Assembly: GCA_025359355.1 (NCBI GenBank)
Contig: JANYGR010000182.1
Span: forward strand, 1 to 8,639
DNA length: 8,639 bases
Direction: 5' to 3'
DNA from: Bacteroidota bacterium
GTDB lineage: Bacteria; Bacteroidota; Bacteroidia; B-17B0; Aurantibacillaceae
Positions 6,846 through 8,639 of this stretch are shown here, one piece after another; the stretch's first letter is position 1; each line of letters begins with the position of its first letter. Under the pieces are notes generated by a model. It did not search any database and had not been told where the DNA came from. It worked only from the letters and a program-made list of their open reading frames with translations. Both the position numbers and the translations under genes were made by a program.

Positions 6846-8155
6846 TGCATCAATTTTCTAACATAATTAAAAAGGGGTTGCTTCTATGTATTTTAGCAGT
6901 GTTATTTTTGCCATTAATACAAAGTACATTTACATTGAGAGAATTTCACCCGTTAAAAGGTGATGTCACATTACCTGCTAATATTGAGTTTAATAAACAA
7001 GGTTGGTTTTCAGGAAATTTCCAACAAAAAAAAGAAGAGTATTTGAATGCAATGTTTGGCTTCAGAACCCTATTTGTAAAAGCACATAATCAAATCGCTT
7101 ACAGCTTATTTGGCAAAGTAAATGCACAAGGTGTGATTATTGGAAAGCAAAATTATTTATACGAAGAAAGTTATATCAATGCCTATACTGGAAAAGATTT
7201 TTTAGGAGAGGATAGTATTTCTCATACCATCAATCGATTAAAATTTATTTCAGATACTTTAAATAAATTAGGCAAACAATTAATTGTAGTGTTTGCTGCT
7301 GGTAAAGCGTCGTATTATCCTGAGTATATTCCTGATTCTTATTTTCCGATTAAAGAAAAAACAAATTACAAATTACTCTCAAGCGAAGCCTATAAAGCTG
7401 GATTAAATATGATAGATTTTAATAAATGGTTTATGGATAATAAACATAAATCCAAATATCCATTATATCCTCAACATGGTGTTCATTGGAGCACATACGG
7501 AACAGCTCTTGCCGCCGATTCATTAATTAAGATGATGGAAAACCTAAGACATATCGATATTCCGAATTTAAGAATAACAGGTATTAAAATGGAACAACCA
7601 CATGATGTGGATTACGATATTGCTGATGGTATGAATTTGTTATTTAAATTCAAAAGCTTTGATGTAGCTTATCCACAAATGAAAGTAGATGACACGACAG
7701 GAAAAACTAAACCGAAAGTATTAGTGATATCTGATAGTTTTTATTGGGGGATGTATAATTTAGGAATCGCCAACTGTTTTCAAAACGATCATTTTTGGTA
7801 TTATAATAAACAAGTGTATCCCGAATCTTTCAAACAAGAGTTATTTGCTGATCAATTAAACATTGGCAACGAAATTCAAAAACATGATGTCATTGTAATT
7901 ATGGCTACAGAAGCAACACTGCGCAAAATAAGTTGGGGCTTTATAGAGGAAGCTGAAAAATTTTATAAGGGAATCAAAACAAGTCCAGAAAAAGATACTG
8001 AATATTATAAAAAAATAAAAGAAATCATTGCAAGTATTAAAACAAATCCTCAATGGCTTGAAGATAGCGGAACAAGAGCTCAGGAGAAAGGTATTAGTTT
8101 AGATTCATCTCTTGTATTAGAAGCGATGTGGCAAATAGATAATTCAAAAAAATAA
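6845..8155 (+). CDS. AlgJ/AlgX-like SGNH-type O-acetylation protein, membrane-anchored
   Basis: This 436-residue protein has an N-terminal hydrophobic helix (about residues 10-27) that looks like a signal anchor, placing the rest in the periplasm. Then come F71-G-F-R74, I99-G-K-Q-N-Y-L-Y106, the strand L-I-V-V-F-A-A-G-K, D191-F, G212-V-H214-W-S, and V-I-S-D297-S298-F-Y. S298 is the expected nucleophile and H214 the expected catalytic histidine of AlgJ/AlgX-type SGNH domains. In AlgX and AlgJ the residue two before that histidine is the catalytic Asp; here it is Gly212. Paired with the MBOAT gene, it likely receives or transfers acetyl groups onto a periplasmic glycan. Residues 388-429 form a charged helical tail (N-P-Q-W404-L, A412...G-I-S-L) outside the core domain, described in the findings. 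The start overlaps the MBOAT stop by one base, a typical coupled start. Family assignment is good; activity is uncertain because of the triad change. Confidence 0.85.
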   Translation: MHQFSNIIKKGLLLCILAVLFLPLIQSTFTLREFHPLKGDVTLPANIEFNKQGWFSGNFQQKKEEYLNAMFGFRTLFVKAHNQIAYSLFGKVNAQGVIIGKQNYLYEESYINAYTGKDFLGEDSISHTINRLKFISDTLNKLGKQLIVVFAAGKASYYPEYIPDSYFPIKEKTNYKLLSSEAYKAGLNMIDFNKWFMDNKHKSKYPLYPQHGVHWSTYGTALAADSLIKMMENLRHIDIPNLRITGIKMEQPHDVDYDIADGMNLLFKFKSFDVAYPQMKVDDTTGKTKPKVLVISDSFYWGMYNLGIANCFQNDHFWYYNKQVYPESFKQELFADQLNIGNEIQKHDVIVIMATEATLRKISWGFIEEAEKFYKGIKTSPEKDTEYYKKIKEIIASIKTNPQWLEDSGTRAQEKGISLDSSLVLEAMWQIDNSKK

Positions 8156-8159
8156 TTTT

Positions 8160-8639
8160 TCACAAATTACCCAACATTTCTTCGCAGATAAATTCGGCCG
8201 CTTTACCATCTCCATATAATTTAGGAAAAAGCATATTACTTTTAGAAGTCAATACATTAAATGCTTCTATAATTTTTTGTTCGTTAGCATCCGTAATAAC
8301 CGCCGTACCGCATTCTACAAGTTCTACCCATTCAGTTTCCGGACGAAGAATAACACAGGGCTTTTCAAAATAGAATGCTTCTTTTTGCACACCACCACTG
8401 TCTGTCATTACAATCTTGCAATTTTTTTCTAAAGCAATCATTTCTAAAAAAGAAACCGGTTCTGTAATTTTGAAATGCTTACTTGCTTTAATTTTAGTAT
8501 ACAATTCAGCATCTAAATTAAAACTCAATAACTTAGCCGTTCGAGGATGTAATGGCAACAATACATCTAATTGATTTTGTTCAGAAATTTTATATAAGGC
8601 ATTAAACAAAGCGTTCAGTCTCAAAGGCTCATCTGTATT
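8160..8639 (-). CDS. wecB: UDP-N-acetylglucosamine 2-epimerase, non-hydrolysing (C-terminal part, runs off right edge)
   Basis: Reading the - strand from the right edge, 159 residues are visible, opening with N-T-D-E-P-L-R-L, the continuation of the family's H-R-x-E-N region. Conserved blocks follow: P-L-H31-P-R33-T, T79-D-S-G-G-V-Q-K-E87-A, K93-P, and R99-P-E-T-E103-W-V-E106 (numbered from the edge). These belong to the second Rossmann domain and the UDP-binding cleft of the GT-B-fold epimerase that interconverts UDP-GlcNAc and UDP-ManNAc. The frame stays open to the edge, so the true start lies outside; the TTG at 8624 is internal. UDP-ManNAc feeds capsule, O-antigen or enterobacterial-common-antigen-like polymers, which fits the glycan genes beside it. 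The gene is convergent with the AlgJ-like gene, with four bases between stops. It looks richer in G/C than the GT-C genes. A wecB-like enzyme for another UDP-sugar (for example a 2,3-diacetamido sugar) cannot be excluded from this fragment. Confidence 0.92.
   Translation of the reverse strand, partial: NTDEPLRLNALFNALYKISEQNQLDVLLPLHPRTAKLLSFNLDAELYTKIKASKHFKITEPVSFLEMIALEKNCKIVMTDSGGVQKEAFYFEKPCVILRPETEWVELVECGTAVITDANEQKIIEAFNVLTSKSNMLFPKLYGDGKAAEFICEEMLGNL

Noticed and set aside
7856..8053. Phenylalanine-rich - strand open frame opposite the end of the AlgJ-like gene
   Set aside because: The Phe/Ile-rich product simply mirrors the lysine- and glutamate-rich tail encoded on the + strand.
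5430..8155. Alginate biosynthesis operon
   Set aside because: The MBOAT and AlgJ-like proteins match the family, but no alginate polymerase, epimerase or lyase genes are present, and such pairs serve many glycans.
8147..8165. A-tract/T-tract hairpin as a bidirectional terminator
   Set aside because: The stem would be about five A-T pairs without G/C, too weak to call a terminator.

Overview
The window is a densely packed surface-glycan locus from an AT-rich bacterium. Gene families, A-rich and Shine-Dalgarno-poor start regions, and the Bacteroidetes-style MBOAT/AlgJ-like pair point to the phylum Bacteroidota. This assignment rests on protein style and composition, not on a marker gene. There is no rRNA, tRNA, CRISPR array, insertion sequence or phage gene, and no gene-free stretch longer than 30 bases.

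Layout: positions 1-8155 carry eight genes on the + strand, with gaps of at most 30 bases or short overlaps, so they look like one operon whose 5' end lies left of the window. In order they are: (1) the 3' part of a GT2 glycosyltransferase of the GacI-like polyprenyl-phosphate sugar synthase type; (2) and (3) two multi-pass GT-C (ArnT/PMT-like) glycosyltransferases of different subtypes; (4) a class I SAM-dependent methyltransferase; (5) a second GT2 enzyme, ALG5/dolichyl-phosphate-glucose-synthase-like; (6) a small DUF2304 membrane protein; (7) an AlgI-like MBOAT O-acyltransferase; (8) an AlgJ/AlgX-like SGNH-type protein anchored in the inner membrane. A ninth gene on the - strand (8160 to the right edge) is the 3' part of a non-hydrolysing UDP-GlcNAc 2-epimerase (wecB). 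It converges on gene 8 with only four bases between the stop codons.

How they may work together (inference): the two GT2 enzymes would load sugars onto undecaprenyl phosphate at the cytoplasmic face. DUF2304 resembles the GacJ partner protein of such synthases. After flipping, the two GT-C enzymes would move the sugars from lipid carrier to an acceptor glycan on the periplasmic side. The MBOAT/AlgJ-like pair would then O-acetylate the periplasmic glycan, and the methyltransferase may methylate a sugar. The wecB product would feed UDP-ManNAc into the same or a neighbouring polysaccharide pathway. No flippase (GtrA-like or Wzx), polymerase (Wzy) or initiating phosphoglycosyltransferase is visible here. 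The main points of interest are the separation of a GacI/GacJ/GacL-like set, the missing canonical Asp of the AlgJ/AlgX triad in gene 8, and its Bacteroidota-type C-terminal tail.
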